From Gemmatimonadota bacterium (GTDB lineage: Bacteria > Latescibacterota > UBA2968 > UBA8231), in NCBI GenBank assembly GCA_018660835.1, contig JABJJN010000011.1:149067-213066 (forward strand): DNA of 64,000 bases. The letters are read 5' to 3'. The notes under the pieces were generated by a model, which saw nothing but the letters and a program-made list of their open reading frames with translations, was not told where the DNA came from and did no database searches. Made by a program: the position numbers and the translations under genes. Position 1 is the stretch's first letter. Each line of letters opens with the position of its first letter. This document shows, one piece after another, positions 29,953-39,275 of the stretch.

Positions 29953-30576
29953 TCACCCCTTGGGCCCTTCGAGTCGTTTCCATGTATTGTGATAGTCTAC
30001 AGGTGTGTCCATGTCACGTAGCACTTCCTCACGTGCTACCTCAATTTCATGCGTCTGTTCGGGGTGGCCACGCACGACGGTCCGCAATCCATCGTTGGTA
30101 TCAGATGAGAGATCGAGTATCTCGCCGAAGAATGAACGTGTGATGAAGACCGGATGCCCGCCACGCCCGTGGTACGTAGGTATCACAATGTCGTACGTGT
30201 TGGCTGCCTGCAACACCTGTGCGATGCTGGTTCCTTCGACTTCTGGCTGATCGCCAAGACATAGCAGCACGCCCGTCGCCTGAGCACTCAGAGAGCGAAT
30301 GCCACTCTGCACGGATGCCAGCATGCCGAGGTCGACGTCCGAATTGACTGCAATGTCCGCCCCTCGTCGCGCAGCCAGAGCACCCACCTGGCCTGGCAGA
30401 TGACCGACAACGACGATGACGCGCTCCACATGGGGTGCAACATTGCTCACGACACGCTCGATGACGCTCGTGCCCCCCGGTAGCGGCAGTAGTTGCTTTG
30501 GACGGCCCATCCGCCGCGATCGACCCGCTGCCAGTACGACAGCTTCCACATGCTGCAATGTGGACTTCAACTCCAT
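29953..30576 (-). CDS. mocA: MocA/MobA-like nucleotidyltransferase (molybdenum cofactor cytidylyltransferase family)
   Basis: VVLAAGRSRRMGRPKQLLPLPGGTSVIERVV; CLGDQPEVEGTSI; IPTYHGRGGHPVFI; adjacent to xdhC. Start set at internal ATG 30576. Confidence 0.9.
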   Translation of the reverse strand: MELKSTLQHVEAVVLAAGRSRRMGRPKQLLPLPGGTSVIERVVSNVAPHVERVIVVVGHLPGQVGALAARRGADIAVNSDVDLGMLASVQSGIRSLSAQATGVLLCLGDQPEVEGTSIAQVLQAANTYDIVIPTYHGRGGHPVFITRSFFGEILDLSSDTNDGLRTVVRGHPEQTHEIEVAREEVLRDMDTPVDYHNTWKRLEGPKG

Positions 30577-30619
30577 GCCCTTCGCATCATGTGGCTGCTT
30601 GCTGGCGTCATGAGGGTAA

Positions 30620-31885
30620 TCAGTTGCCGCGCCGCTCTCCGGCGACACGTCCCGAAGCCCAGGCCCACTGGAAGTTGTAGCCGCCCAAATCACCGTGTAC
30701 ATCCAACACCTCTCCCGCCAAATACAGCCCGGGGACCAGATAGGATTCGAGTGTGTGGGGATCTACTTCATCTGTTCGAATCCCACCGATCGTGACTTCA
30801 GCATGATCGAAGGAGTGAGCATCGGTGACCATAATCGGCCAGTCGGTGAGACGCTGAGCAAGGGCCCAGCAATCCTTCTTCGCGATCTGCGAAACCTTTA
30901 ACTCCGAACTCAGTCCGAGACAGTCGAGCAACGGTCTGGCGACCTTGCCGTGAAGCAGACCTGCCAGACTGAGGCCGAGTGGGCGATGCGGGTGTAGTTG
31001 CCATCGACACCGCAGCAGTTGTGCGGCCTGTTCCGCCGTCGACTCAGGTAGCAGACTGACATGGATCTGTTTGGGGCCCGTCGCTAACCATGGAACGATG
31101 CGAGCGCTGAGATTGAGAATCGTAAATCCTGAGACACCGTAGCGGGTAAACAACAGGTCGTCTGTGTCTTCGATCCACCGCCCGTTCGGCCCCTCAGCAG
31201 CGACCTTCGCCCAGAGACGTACGCCTTGCATGCGGCGGGCGGTCTGATCATCGCTTTCCAGGGGGACCAACCCCGGATACAGCGGCGTCCGCTGGTGTCC
31301 GAAGCGTTCGCACAACCCCATACCACTGTCATTTGCACCCAATTTGGGAACGCTCACACCACCTGTAGACACGATGACGGTCTCAGCCAACCAGACTCTC
31401 CCGTCGGTGCACACGACGTCGAATCCACCGCCCTCACGTGCCCTGAGTTTCTCGGCTCGCGCGGACAGTACCAGTTGCCCACCCAGGACCTGCATCTGAT
31501 CCAGAAGCAGATCGATGATGGACTGTGCCTGATCCGAGACCGGAAAAAAGCGGCCCCGTTTCTCAACGCGAGTGACAACGCCGAGGTCGTGGAAGAATCG
31601 GAGGGTCTCTTCTACGGTGTACGATGCCAGGACGGGACGTGGAAATCTTGGTTGGGTACTGTGATAGTGATGCGGTTGATCTGCATCGACGTTCGTGAGG
31701 TTGCACCGCCCATTCCCGGAAATGAGGATCTTACGGGCTGGGCGCTCTCCCGCCTCCAACACAACGACGCTCTTGGCCCCTCGCTCACAGGCACTGATCG
31801 CTGCCATGATACCTGCAGCGCCGGCGCCGATGATGAGTGTCTCAACAGCAATCGGTTCAGATTGAGTCATTCGGTTCACGCTCAA
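30620..31885 (-). CDS. HI0933/YhiN-family NAD(P)/FAD-dependent oxidoreductase
   Basis: IGAGAAGIMAAISACERGA, EAGERPARKILISGNGRCNLTN, GEVLDVHGDLGGYNFQWAWASGRVAG. Confidence 0.95.
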   Translation of the reverse strand: MSVNRMTQSEPIAVETLIIGAGAAGIMAAISACERGAKSVVVLEAGERPARKILISGNGRCNLTNVDADQPHHYHSTQPRFPRPVLASYTVEETLRFFHDLGVVTRVEKRGRFFPVSDQAQSIIDLLLDQMQVLGGQLVLSARAEKLRAREGGGFDVVCTDGRVWLAETVIVSTGGVSVPKLGANDSGMGLCERFGHQRTPLYPGLVPLESDDQTARRMQGVRLWAKVAAEGPNGRWIEDTDDLLFTRYGVSGFTILNLSARIVPWLATGPKQIHVSLLPESTAEQAAQLLRCRWQLHPHRPLGLSLAGLLHGKVARPLLDCLGLSSELKVSQIAKKDCWALAQRLTDWPIMVTDAHSFDHAEVTIGGIRTDEVDPHTLESYLVPGLYLAGEVLDVHGDLGGYNFQWAWASGRVAGERRGN

Positions 31886-32021
31886 GAAGATAGGGCGTCT
31901 GTTCTATGGTGTGGAGTGACCCCTCGCATCTTGACACCTCTCTGAGCAGACTCTACCTTCCCCCGTCTCTATGAACCCGTCATATCGCCTGCCCAAATAC
32001 CCCCTTTAGGAAGCTTCATCC

Positions 32022-34841
32022 ATGACCATCGACGTCAGCGAGGAGACAGCGAACATGGCTCCCGCTGGCCCGGAAACCACAACCGGGCCCACCATCGAGG
32101 ACCTGATTCCCGTCGATGGATTCGCCACCTGGCAAGCAACCTTCGCTGATGGACTGTCTGGCACGGCCCAGGCTGATGACCTAGCGATCCGAGTCACGAT
32201 CACCGGAGCTGGAAGTCTCAGGCTTGCCCCCGAGACCCCCGTTGCCCTGCCACAGGGTTCGCAGGTGGTTCAGCTACTTGTTGAACTGCCGACCAGCGAA
32301 GCCGATGCAGAGGCAGAAGCCTCTTTGTCGCGTGAACTCGTCGTTCTCCTGGCTGGCGGCGCTGAGGTTGTCGCTGGCCCCCTCGACTTCCACGGAACTC
32401 ACCTGCTTCGAGCTCAGTTGCCAACAGGTGCAACCCTCGCCGGGATCGAGTTGCGCGGCCTCTTCGCCCGTGAAGCCGTCGATGTCACGGCACGAGCACT
32501 GAGTTTCGAACGTTCCCTGTCTCTGGCGGAAGTCGACGTGGCGAATTCGCCCTATGGCCCGGCGCCGAGCATGCAACCTGCTTGCGACGAGGAGGTCACG
32601 ACCAGCGTTAGCAAAGACGGGATCTCCTTCGTCCTGGAATCACGCTCTCTGTCAGCCGTCGTCCGCTACGTGTATACACCAATCGACGGCAATCTGTCGG
32701 ACATTGAAATCGAGATCAACAATGCGGATGCCATCAAGCTCTCTGAGGGTGGCGGTGTCACCATCGACATGGATGGCCAGGAATGGTCAGCAGACGACGA
32801 TGAGATTGAACGCCACTTTGTCTCGTGCGAGCTCGTTGGCGAGCAGATCGAGGCCCGCTGGCAGTGGCGTCGCGGTAGTGAGTTGGCAGATTTCATGTAT
32901 CGCATCGCCGTCAGCGGTAAATCGCTCTTGGTCGAAATCGAAGGCGGTAGTGGTCGGGCAGCGGGAGTTGAACTTGGCTACGTAGTGGGGGCTATCCACC
33001 CACGGATGATCCGACTCCCCTATTTCAACATCGGCGATGCGCAGCCCCAGATTTTGAGCACGTCCGGTGTGTTTATCTCTAGCTATCTCGACTGGTTCGC
33101 CTCCCGTGCCAGTTCCTTGCATGGTGCGCCGCGACAACCAGATGAGTTGATGCACCTGAACGGTGGTTGCCGCTATCAGGCAGCTTCAGACGGACGTCGG
33201 CGAAATCTTAAAGAGCGCTGGGTCCTGACCGTGTCACGGCGCTTTGAAGAAGTCCTACCGACGCTTCCCGAACCGACAACAGCCCTGCCCGCAGTGGCCG
33301 ATTCGCAGCGCATCTACTGCGAACTACCCGAGATGGAGGCGGGCGAAGAGGCCTATATCGAAGCCTACGAGCGCCTCCGGATGTTTCGCCAGCTGGGGAT
33401 GGACGACTTGGTAGTGTTGCATCCAGACTCCACTTGGGATGACGGCCATGGTGGCACACCTGCCCTCGAGCCTCAGGGCGCCCCCGCCAAGGGCGGTGAC
33501 GACGCCTTTCGAGAATATCTCGATGCCATTGGCGATCTGAAGCTTCCTTTCGCCTTGTCTCACGGATTCCGCGACATCTCCCCTCTCGACAGTTCCTGGG
33601 CCACGGGTCATGCAGGCATGGATGCGCAGGGCGGACTCATTTCAACCGGTCCAGGGCGCTTTCAACTGAAATCACGTAGTATCGCCGCCCTGGCTGCGAC
33701 GAGCCTGCGTCACGTGCAGGAACAGTATTCGCCTAACGCCATCTACCTTCGACACATGGCTGCAGAGCCACCGTGGACACGCGTGGATAGCGATGCCCGC
33801 CTTGGCGACGAAGCTTGCAGTTATCTGCACACCCTTCAAGCTGAGCAGGCCCTGCTTGCCTCACTGCGTGACGAAGAAGATGCCCACGTCGTGGTGGATG
33901 GTGGACACCATTGGATGCATCGCGGCCTATTGAAAACTGTCATCGCCCGCTTAGGCGGTGAGTCCCCGAGCACACAGCCTCTGGTCGTTGACTTTCCCTT
34001 GCGTCACATGGATCGCCAGCAAGTAAACATTGGTCTTGGCAGCCCTGAGGACTTCCTTGGCACTGATGTGCCGGAGGGAGCCCGAGACTCAAGGAGCCCG
34101 GCCTTCGACCGCTACCTGGCCACAACCGTCGCCTTTGGCAACGCAGGCTTGGTCCCAGACCTGGTTCGCTGGGGATTGCCAGCCGTTGCGAAGGTCTACT
34201 ACATGCTTCGCCACCTGCAGACTTTCTATCTTGGCGTCCAGGTGGAGTCCATCCACTACCAACGTGGTGGCAATCTGCTGGAAACGACGGAAGCACTTGT
34301 AGCTGGTGCGCACGAACTGAGTCAGGTTCGCGTCGTTTATGCCAATGGCCTGCACGTCTACATCAATGGCGCCGTGGAAGAGTCGTGGGAGATCAGCCTC
34401 GACGAAGACACGACCTATGTGTTGCCACCCGCATCATTTCTGGCCCATGGCCCTGACGGCCTGCTCGTCTATTCAGCTGACGCTGGGCAAGGTCGGATCG
34501 ATTTTGTGCAGTGTGACGACTACCTCTACTGCGACACACGTGGAGAGCGTCTTAATGTCGGGCCCATTACCGTCCGTGGTGCAGCTGTCGTGACAACCCA
34601 CGATTGGCAGATCGACGTGTATCCTATCGATACGACTGAGCCGATTGAGTTGGAACCTGCCACGATCTGGCCTGACCGCAGACTGCCACCATTGCGAGTA
34701 CTCGCCTTCCGTGATGATGCAGACGAGCCAGATGTCGAATCTGCGTCCGTCTCCGGTTCGACCATTTCCCTGCGTCCGCAGGATGATGTCTATCGCTATC
34801 GAATCACACTTCCCGAGTGGATGGTCGAGCCCGGAAACTGA
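32022..34841 (+). CDS. Uncharacterised 939-aa protein; beta-rich N-terminal part and a possible glycoside-hydrolase-like TIM-barrel C-terminal half
   Basis: Long single ORF without shadow-ORF character. Barrel-like segments (YIEAYERLRMFRQLGMDDLVVLHPDSTWDD; LPFALSHGFRDISP; YLRHMAAEPPW). No signal peptide evident. Confidence 0.6.
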   Translation: MTIDVSEETANMAPAGPETTTGPTIEDLIPVDGFATWQATFADGLSGTAQADDLAIRVTITGAGSLRLAPETPVALPQGSQVVQLLVELPTSEADAEAEASLSRELVVLLAGGAEVVAGPLDFHGTHLLRAQLPTGATLAGIELRGLFAREAVDVTARALSFERSLSLAEVDVANSPYGPAPSMQPACDEEVTTSVSKDGISFVLESRSLSAVVRYVYTPIDGNLSDIEIEINNADAIKLSEGGGVTIDMDGQEWSADDDEIERHFVSCELVGEQIEARWQWRRGSELADFMYRIAVSGKSLLVEIEGGSGRAAGVELGYVVGAIHPRMIRLPYFNIGDAQPQILSTSGVFISSYLDWFASRASSLHGAPRQPDELMHLNGGCRYQAASDGRRRNLKERWVLTVSRRFEEVLPTLPEPTTALPAVADSQRIYCELPEMEAGEEAYIEAYERLRMFRQLGMDDLVVLHPDSTWDDGHGGTPALEPQGAPAKGGDDAFREYLDAIGDLKLPFALSHGFRDISPLDSSWATGHAGMDAQGGLISTGPGRFQLKSRSIAALAATSLRHVQEQYSPNAIYLRHMAAEPPWTRVDSDARLGDEACSYLHTLQAEQALLASLRDEEDAHVVVDGGHHWMHRGLLKTVIARLGGESPSTQPLVVDFPLRHMDRQQVNIGLGSPEDFLGTDVPEGARDSRSPAFDRYLATTVAFGNAGLVPDLVRWGLPAVAKVYYMLRHLQTFYLGVQVESIHYQRGGNLLETTEALVAGAHELSQVRVVYANGLHVYINGAVEESWEISLDEDTTYVLPPASFLAHGPDGLLVYSADAGQGRIDFVQCDDYLYCDTRGERLNVGPITVRGAAVVTTHDWQIDVYPIDTTEPIELEPATIWPDRRLPPLRVLAFRDDADEPDVESASVSGSTISLRPQDDVYRYRITLPEWMVEPGN

Positions 34842-34850
34842 GATCAGATT

Positions 34851-36062
34851 GTGACCCCGCCGGCACTCTCATCTGAAACTGACGTCGCGACGCTGACAGA
34901 GCGAGTGCATGAACTTGCCCAACGGATCACACATCTGGGTGATCAGGGCGAGGATGCTGAGATCGTTGAAGACATCGACACATCTCACGCGCTGGCACTA
35001 TCGATTAAGCCCTATGTCGATCGCCTGATCTCTCTGCAACATCTGATGAATCCCGTCGGCGGCGTCATTGAAAAACGGGAGCAGATCCAGGAATTGCAGG
35101 AAGAGTTGGCCGAAGACATCGCCCTCATCGAACACGCTACGACCGACCTTGATGAGGTCGACCCAAGTCTCCTGCAGGATCTGCAGACGGAGATTGCTGC
35201 CGCCAAGCGTGATCGCCGCATCGAATTCACCGATGATGCTGTAGCAGACGAAGATGCAGACGAAGACTCATCCGCTGAAGCCGACTCGACGGCACTGCAG
35301 GAGCGCAGTACGGAGGATCGCCTTCGGGCCATCTTCGGCGCCAGATTTATCGACACCGAGCGACTGGGCGAGATGCTCGGAGGACAACTCTCCGATGAAG
35401 AACTCGCCAACGCCCGCGGCAGCCTGGAGCAGGCATGGCAGCGGCTCGTGTCCCTGCCCCAGATGCGGCAGCAGGTCACGGAGGGCCGCCTCAAGTCTCT
35501 ACGGCGAGCCTTTTCCGAATATGCCCTGGTTTACCGCACGACGACACTTCCGGATGGCTCCCCCTGTCACCTGGCCGGTTTGCGCGACTCCCTTTCGGGG
35601 CGATTCGTCCAGTCCTCCGAGCGCAGTCTCTGGTATTCGAAACTCGGCTTTTACCGCGAAGCGATTGCAAACGGGCACTGGGCTCTCGTTGACAGCCAAT
35701 ATCTCAACTGCACCTTCAAGCGGCCCAAGATTCGCCTCATGATGTATGCGCGCGCAAATGAACTGCCGCCGGGCATCGTCCGCCAGAAGTCTCTCGTTGA
35801 GGACATCTACGACAGACTGATCTGTGATAGCGCCCTGGAGCGAGAGTTTTTCGCCAATTGCCACAGCCTGACACGTACGGTCTACCAGATGTCAGGGGAT
35901 GACAGCAAAAAGCAGGTCTATGTGTACTACCTTGATGGCATGATTCGCCTTACTGGCAAGCGCGGAATTCCCCACTGGCGACCGAGCAAACCTCGCTGGC
36001 CTGGTGTGCTCCCATCGCTCGCTTTATCAGATTCGCCCGCTGCTGACGTAGTTGATGGTTGA
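34851..36062 (+). CDS. Uncharacterised coiled-coil protein (403 aa), paralogue of the next gene
   Basis: GTG start. N-terminal heptad-rich region, acidic linker (DDAVADEDADEDSSAEADS), C-terminal domain with RQKSLVEDIYDRLI shared with the 599-aa protein. Confidence 0.65.
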   Translation: MTPPALSSETDVATLTERVHELAQRITHLGDQGEDAEIVEDIDTSHALALSIKPYVDRLISLQHLMNPVGGVIEKREQIQELQEELAEDIALIEHATTDLDEVDPSLLQDLQTEIAAAKRDRRIEFTDDAVADEDADEDSSAEADSTALQERSTEDRLRAIFGARFIDTERLGEMLGGQLSDEELANARGSLEQAWQRLVSLPQMRQQVTEGRLKSLRRAFSEYALVYRTTTLPDGSPCHLAGLRDSLSGRFVQSSERSLWYSKLGFYREAIANGHWALVDSQYLNCTFKRPKIRLMMYARANELPPGIVRQKSLVEDIYDRLICDSALEREFFANCHSLTRTVYQMSGDDSKKQVYVYYLDGMIRLTGKRGIPHWRPSKPRWPGVLPSLALSDSPAADVVDG

Positions 36063-37858
36063 AAAGTGGTGATCGGTTGAGTAGAATGGAGCAGGGACAT
36101 GGTACGCAAGTGCCTGACTCTGCAACCCTTATCAACGATACCCCAGGTACTGACTTGGATCAGATCGCCCAACAATTGCGTGCCGAAATCGAATCGCTGG
36201 AAGACCATATCCAGCGGACGACGGACCGTTTCTTGGCAACCCAATGGGCGAGTGAGTTGATCGATCCCTTCGAACAACTCGAGGACGATCTCGACACGGA
36301 CGCTCTGCGCGAGGCAGTCCAGGCGATGTATGTCGCCCGCGCCCGCTTCAAGGTCAACGGTCACCTTGCCGAGCGCATTGATGCCATTCTTGAGCGCCAC
36401 GACTCCCTTATCGAGAAATTTTCGGTCGAGGACACGACGGCCTACGACGATGTCATCCATGAAACACCTGAGCCGTTACCTCATGGTACGGATGGTCTGT
36501 TTGAGGATGATGAAGAGGATTCGGCCTCTACAGCCATTGAGTTTGGCCTCGACGATGCGCCCACCGAGTCTGGGCAGATTCTTTTCTCGGGCGACGATGA
36601 GGTCGCCCCAGACAACCCGGTCACTTTCTCAGGCAACGACGAAGTTGAACCAGATCATCTCGCCAGTTTCTCTGGTGCAGAAGACATAGAAGAATCAAGT
36701 CTGTCTGTAGACTTCGTTGGTGCCAACGATGTGGATGAAGGCGACGTGGCGATCACCTTTTCTGGCGATGAAGAAAGTGGCGGGGAATCTGGAGACATCG
36801 TGACCTTCTCCGGTGATGACCTGGAGTCCTCGTCGCCGACGGCTGACTTTGGACAGGATGAGGAAGTAGAAGGACCCCATGTGACATTTGGGGCCGATAG
36901 CGAAGACGAGACCATCCCGCCAGCAGAGCTGTTTGACATGCCCGGTAACAGTGACACGAGCAAGGTCGACGTCACATTTGAGGGCTCTGAATCTACCGCG
37001 GCAGACTCGGAGGGGCTTTTCGACGCCTCACACGACAGCGTATCAGCGCCTGGAAATGCGCCGGCCGCTGGTGCAAATGACCTCTTCGAGTCCTCCTCCA
37101 ATGGCGCCTCGACCAGAGAGGCAAGTGCGAACGCTGGCCCAGCGCAAGACAAACGCAGGGCGGCTGCACAGCGTGAGAAGCAGAAGGCTGAAGAAGAAGA
37201 GTTGTTCGCCATCTTCTCCCACAAGGTCAGCCTGGACGATCTGCAAGCGGCCCTGGATATCACCATTCCACCAGAAGATGTCCGAAGCCTTGAGAATCAG
37301 CTCCGAGCCCGCCTTTCTGATCGTGTAGTAAATGCTCTACGTTCAACAAAGGTTGCGTCGGGGCAATACATCCTGCTGCCACGTATCCCCCGTTTCGTCG
37401 ACAATGGCACAGTGGTCCCCTGCACGGTGAAGAATCTAGCCCGGCGTTTTCATCAGCGTTTTGGCGACATTCGAGATTTGATGCGGTATCGCAACGACCC
37501 GATGATGACCTCCGAAATTCCGGAACCGGGTTGGGCTCTGATTACTCCGGAATCTCCGCGCGAGAGTCTGGGCAAGAACTACATGGAGCAAAATCAATAT
37601 CTCCGCTACCTGGCTACATCGCTGACCATCCCCTCACATCTGCTGCGCCGTCGCACGTTGGTCGAGGGGATCTACGACCTCATCGTCGGACAGATGGTCC
37701 TGGGAAAACAGTTGCAAAAGCAGAGCCTCGACTGGACGACCTCCTCCCCGGCCAAGAACGATTTCGTGTGTGTCTATCATGCACCTGAGGGAATCAGGGT
37801 GAGGGACCTGTCCAGAACAACCCACCATCCCTCACTGGGAGTCTGTCCCAACTGGTGA
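36059..37858 (+). CDS. Uncharacterised acidic-repeat protein (599 aa), paralogue of the 403-aa protein
   Basis: Helical N-terminus, degenerate (V/I)TFSGDDE repeats, C-terminal domain with RRRTLVEGIYDLIV; 4-bp overlaps with both neighbouring genes. Confidence 0.65.
   Translation: MKSGDRLSRMEQGHGTQVPDSATLINDTPGTDLDQIAQQLRAEIESLEDHIQRTTDRFLATQWASELIDPFEQLEDDLDTDALREAVQAMYVARARFKVNGHLAERIDAILERHDSLIEKFSVEDTTAYDDVIHETPEPLPHGTDGLFEDDEEDSASTAIEFGLDDAPTESGQILFSGDDEVAPDNPVTFSGNDEVEPDHLASFSGAEDIEESSLSVDFVGANDVDEGDVAITFSGDEESGGESGDIVTFSGDDLESSSPTADFGQDEEVEGPHVTFGADSEDETIPPAELFDMPGNSDTSKVDVTFEGSESTAADSEGLFDASHDSVSAPGNAPAAGANDLFESSSNGASTREASANAGPAQDKRRAAAQREKQKAEEEELFAIFSHKVSLDDLQAALDITIPPEDVRSLENQLRARLSDRVVNALRSTKVASGQYILLPRIPRFVDNGTVVPCTVKNLARRFHQRFGDIRDLMRYRNDPMMTSEIPEPGWALITPESPRESLGKNYMEQNQYLRYLATSLTIPSHLLRRRTLVEGIYDLIVGQMVLGKQLQKQSLDWTTSSPAKNDFVCVYHAPEGIRVRDLSRTTHHPSLGVCPNW
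36578..36994 (+). repeat. Degenerate coding tandem repeat, consensus ~ [VI]xF[SVE]G[DNAS][DE](D/E)...
   Basis: Units read directly: ILFSGDDEVAPDN / VTFSGNDEVEPDH / ASFSGAEDIEESS / VDFVGANDVDEGD / ITFSGDEESGGES / VTFSGDDLESS / ADFGQDEEVEG / VTFGADSEDET / VTFEGSES. Confidence 0.8.
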
Positions 37859-38952
37859 CTGACACAGCCGCTTCACCTACAGTTGATGAACCCCTGTTCC
37901 TCGCCGCCTGCCGCGGTAAGCGGACCTCACGACGCCCGATCTGGTTGATGCGACAAGCGGGTCGGATACTCGAGCCTTATCGTCGCCTCAAGCAAGAGAA
38001 GGGGTCGATTGAGGTGATGTTTCAGGATCCTGCCACGGCGGCGGATGTCACAATGATGCCGGTAGATATGCTGGGCGTCGATGCGGCCATCCTTTTCGCC
38101 GATATCTTTACACCCGTTGACCCAATGGGCTGTCCAGTGACCTTCGATCCAGGGCCCGTCCTGGGATTTGCGGCCAGAGACGCGGAGGCGGTCTCGCGGC
38201 TGCGTCCTTTCGATGCGGCAAAGGATCTGGCCTATGTGGGTGAAATCATCGGCCGAATTCGTGCGCGGCTCCCCGCACATGTGCCATTGATCGGCTTTGC
38301 CGGTTCACCTCTGACCCTGGCCACCTACCTCGCCGAAGGTGGCGGGGCACGTGAGTTCACGCAATTTCGTCGATTGCTGCATCACGACCCTGCGACAGCA
38401 AAACAACTCATCGACGTTCTCACAGAGGTCACCATCGATTACCTGGCGATGCAGGTGCAGGCCGGCGCCCAGGCCTTGCAGCTGTTTGACACCTGGATCG
38501 GCGCCTTATCCTTGCGGGATTTCCAGACCCACGCATTGCCCTGTTTGCGACGCATCTTTGATGCCACCAGACCCTTGGGCGTACCACTGATTTACTATGC
38601 TAACAATGCTGCCCACCTGCTACCAAGCCTCGACCAGGTCGGCGCCGATGTCCTGTCCCTCGACTGGCGCACCGACCTTGCCGACGTCGACCGGATTTTG
38701 GATGGGCAGTTTCCCCTACAGGGAAACCTCGATCCTTGCGCCTTGTTCGCCCCTCCTGATGAGGTTGAGGCCCAAGCCTTGGGCCTGCTTGAGCGCACGA
38801 ATGGCATTCGGCACCTCTTCAATCTCGGCCACGGTGTGCAGCCAGACACGCCCTATGCCAGTGTCGAGCGGCTTGTCCAGGTCGTACAAGGTTATGCGAC
38901 ACCCTCTGCCCCCCCATCTGTCGAGGAGCGATCAGGCGGCAGCGATGGCTGA
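37855..38952 (+). CDS. hemE: Uroporphyrinogen decarboxylase
   Basis: PIWLMRQAGRILEPYR, FADIFTPVDPMGCPVTFDPGPV, GFAGSPLTLATYLAEG, FDTWIGALS, NLGHGVQPDTP. GTG start overlapping the upstream stop. Confidence 0.96.
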   Translation: MTDTAASPTVDEPLFLAACRGKRTSRRPIWLMRQAGRILEPYRRLKQEKGSIEVMFQDPATAADVTMMPVDMLGVDAAILFADIFTPVDPMGCPVTFDPGPVLGFAARDAEAVSRLRPFDAAKDLAYVGEIIGRIRARLPAHVPLIGFAGSPLTLATYLAEGGGAREFTQFRRLLHHDPATAKQLIDVLTEVTIDYLAMQVQAGAQALQLFDTWIGALSLRDFQTHALPCLRRIFDATRPLGVPLIYYANNAAHLLPSLDQVGADVLSLDWRTDLADVDRILDGQFPLQGNLDPCALFAPPDEVEAQALGLLERTNGIRHLFNLGHGVQPDTPYASVERLVQVVQGYATPSAPPSVEERSGGSDG

Positions 38953-39175
38953 TCCTATTGAGAAGGGTGTCACGCGGCGACACACGTTTTTCTGCACCGA
39001 TCGACAACGCCATTCGTCAGAGACAACCGTCATTGACGTGGTTCCCAAGACGATCACCGTGTTCGGTCGGGAAGTATCAGGCTGGATTGTGACGACGGAG
39101 GAACCGGTAATCGACAAAACGATCACCCTTGCAGAGGCACTCGACGACGTCGGCGTGCGTCACGATCCCGAGTAG
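38945..39175 (+). CDS. Small hypothetical protein (76 aa) overlapping the 3' end of hemE
   Basis: ATG at 38945 starts MADPIEKGVTRRHTFFCTDRQRHSSETTVIDVVPKTITVFGREVSGWIVTTEEP..., overlapping the hemE stop by 8 bp; composition protein-like. Confidence 0.5.
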   Translation: MADPIEKGVTRRHTFFCTDRQRHSSETTVIDVVPKTITVFGREVSGWIVTTEEPVIDKTITLAEALDDVGVRHDPE

Positions 39176-39275
39176 CGAGGTTCAGTAGCGAGACCTCAAT
39201 ACGGGCTGCATTCGCGCTGTTTTCGGGGGGGCAGATAGTGACTGACGTTGTCGATCCTGGACACGACAGATCAGA

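Noticed and set aside
30760-30790. GTTCGAATCCCACCGA, resembling a tRNA T-loop
   Set aside because: No matching acceptor, D or anticodon arms; lies inside the HI0933-family CDS.
36655-37266. 203-aa Ser-rich minus-strand ORF
   Set aside because: Mirror of the acidic repeats on the plus strand; Ser/Pro-rich composition is a codon-reversal artefact.
39176-39245. GAGGT...ACCTC inverted repeat and G7 run between convergent genes
   Set aside because: Stem is only 5 bp with no U-tract; not enough to call a terminator.
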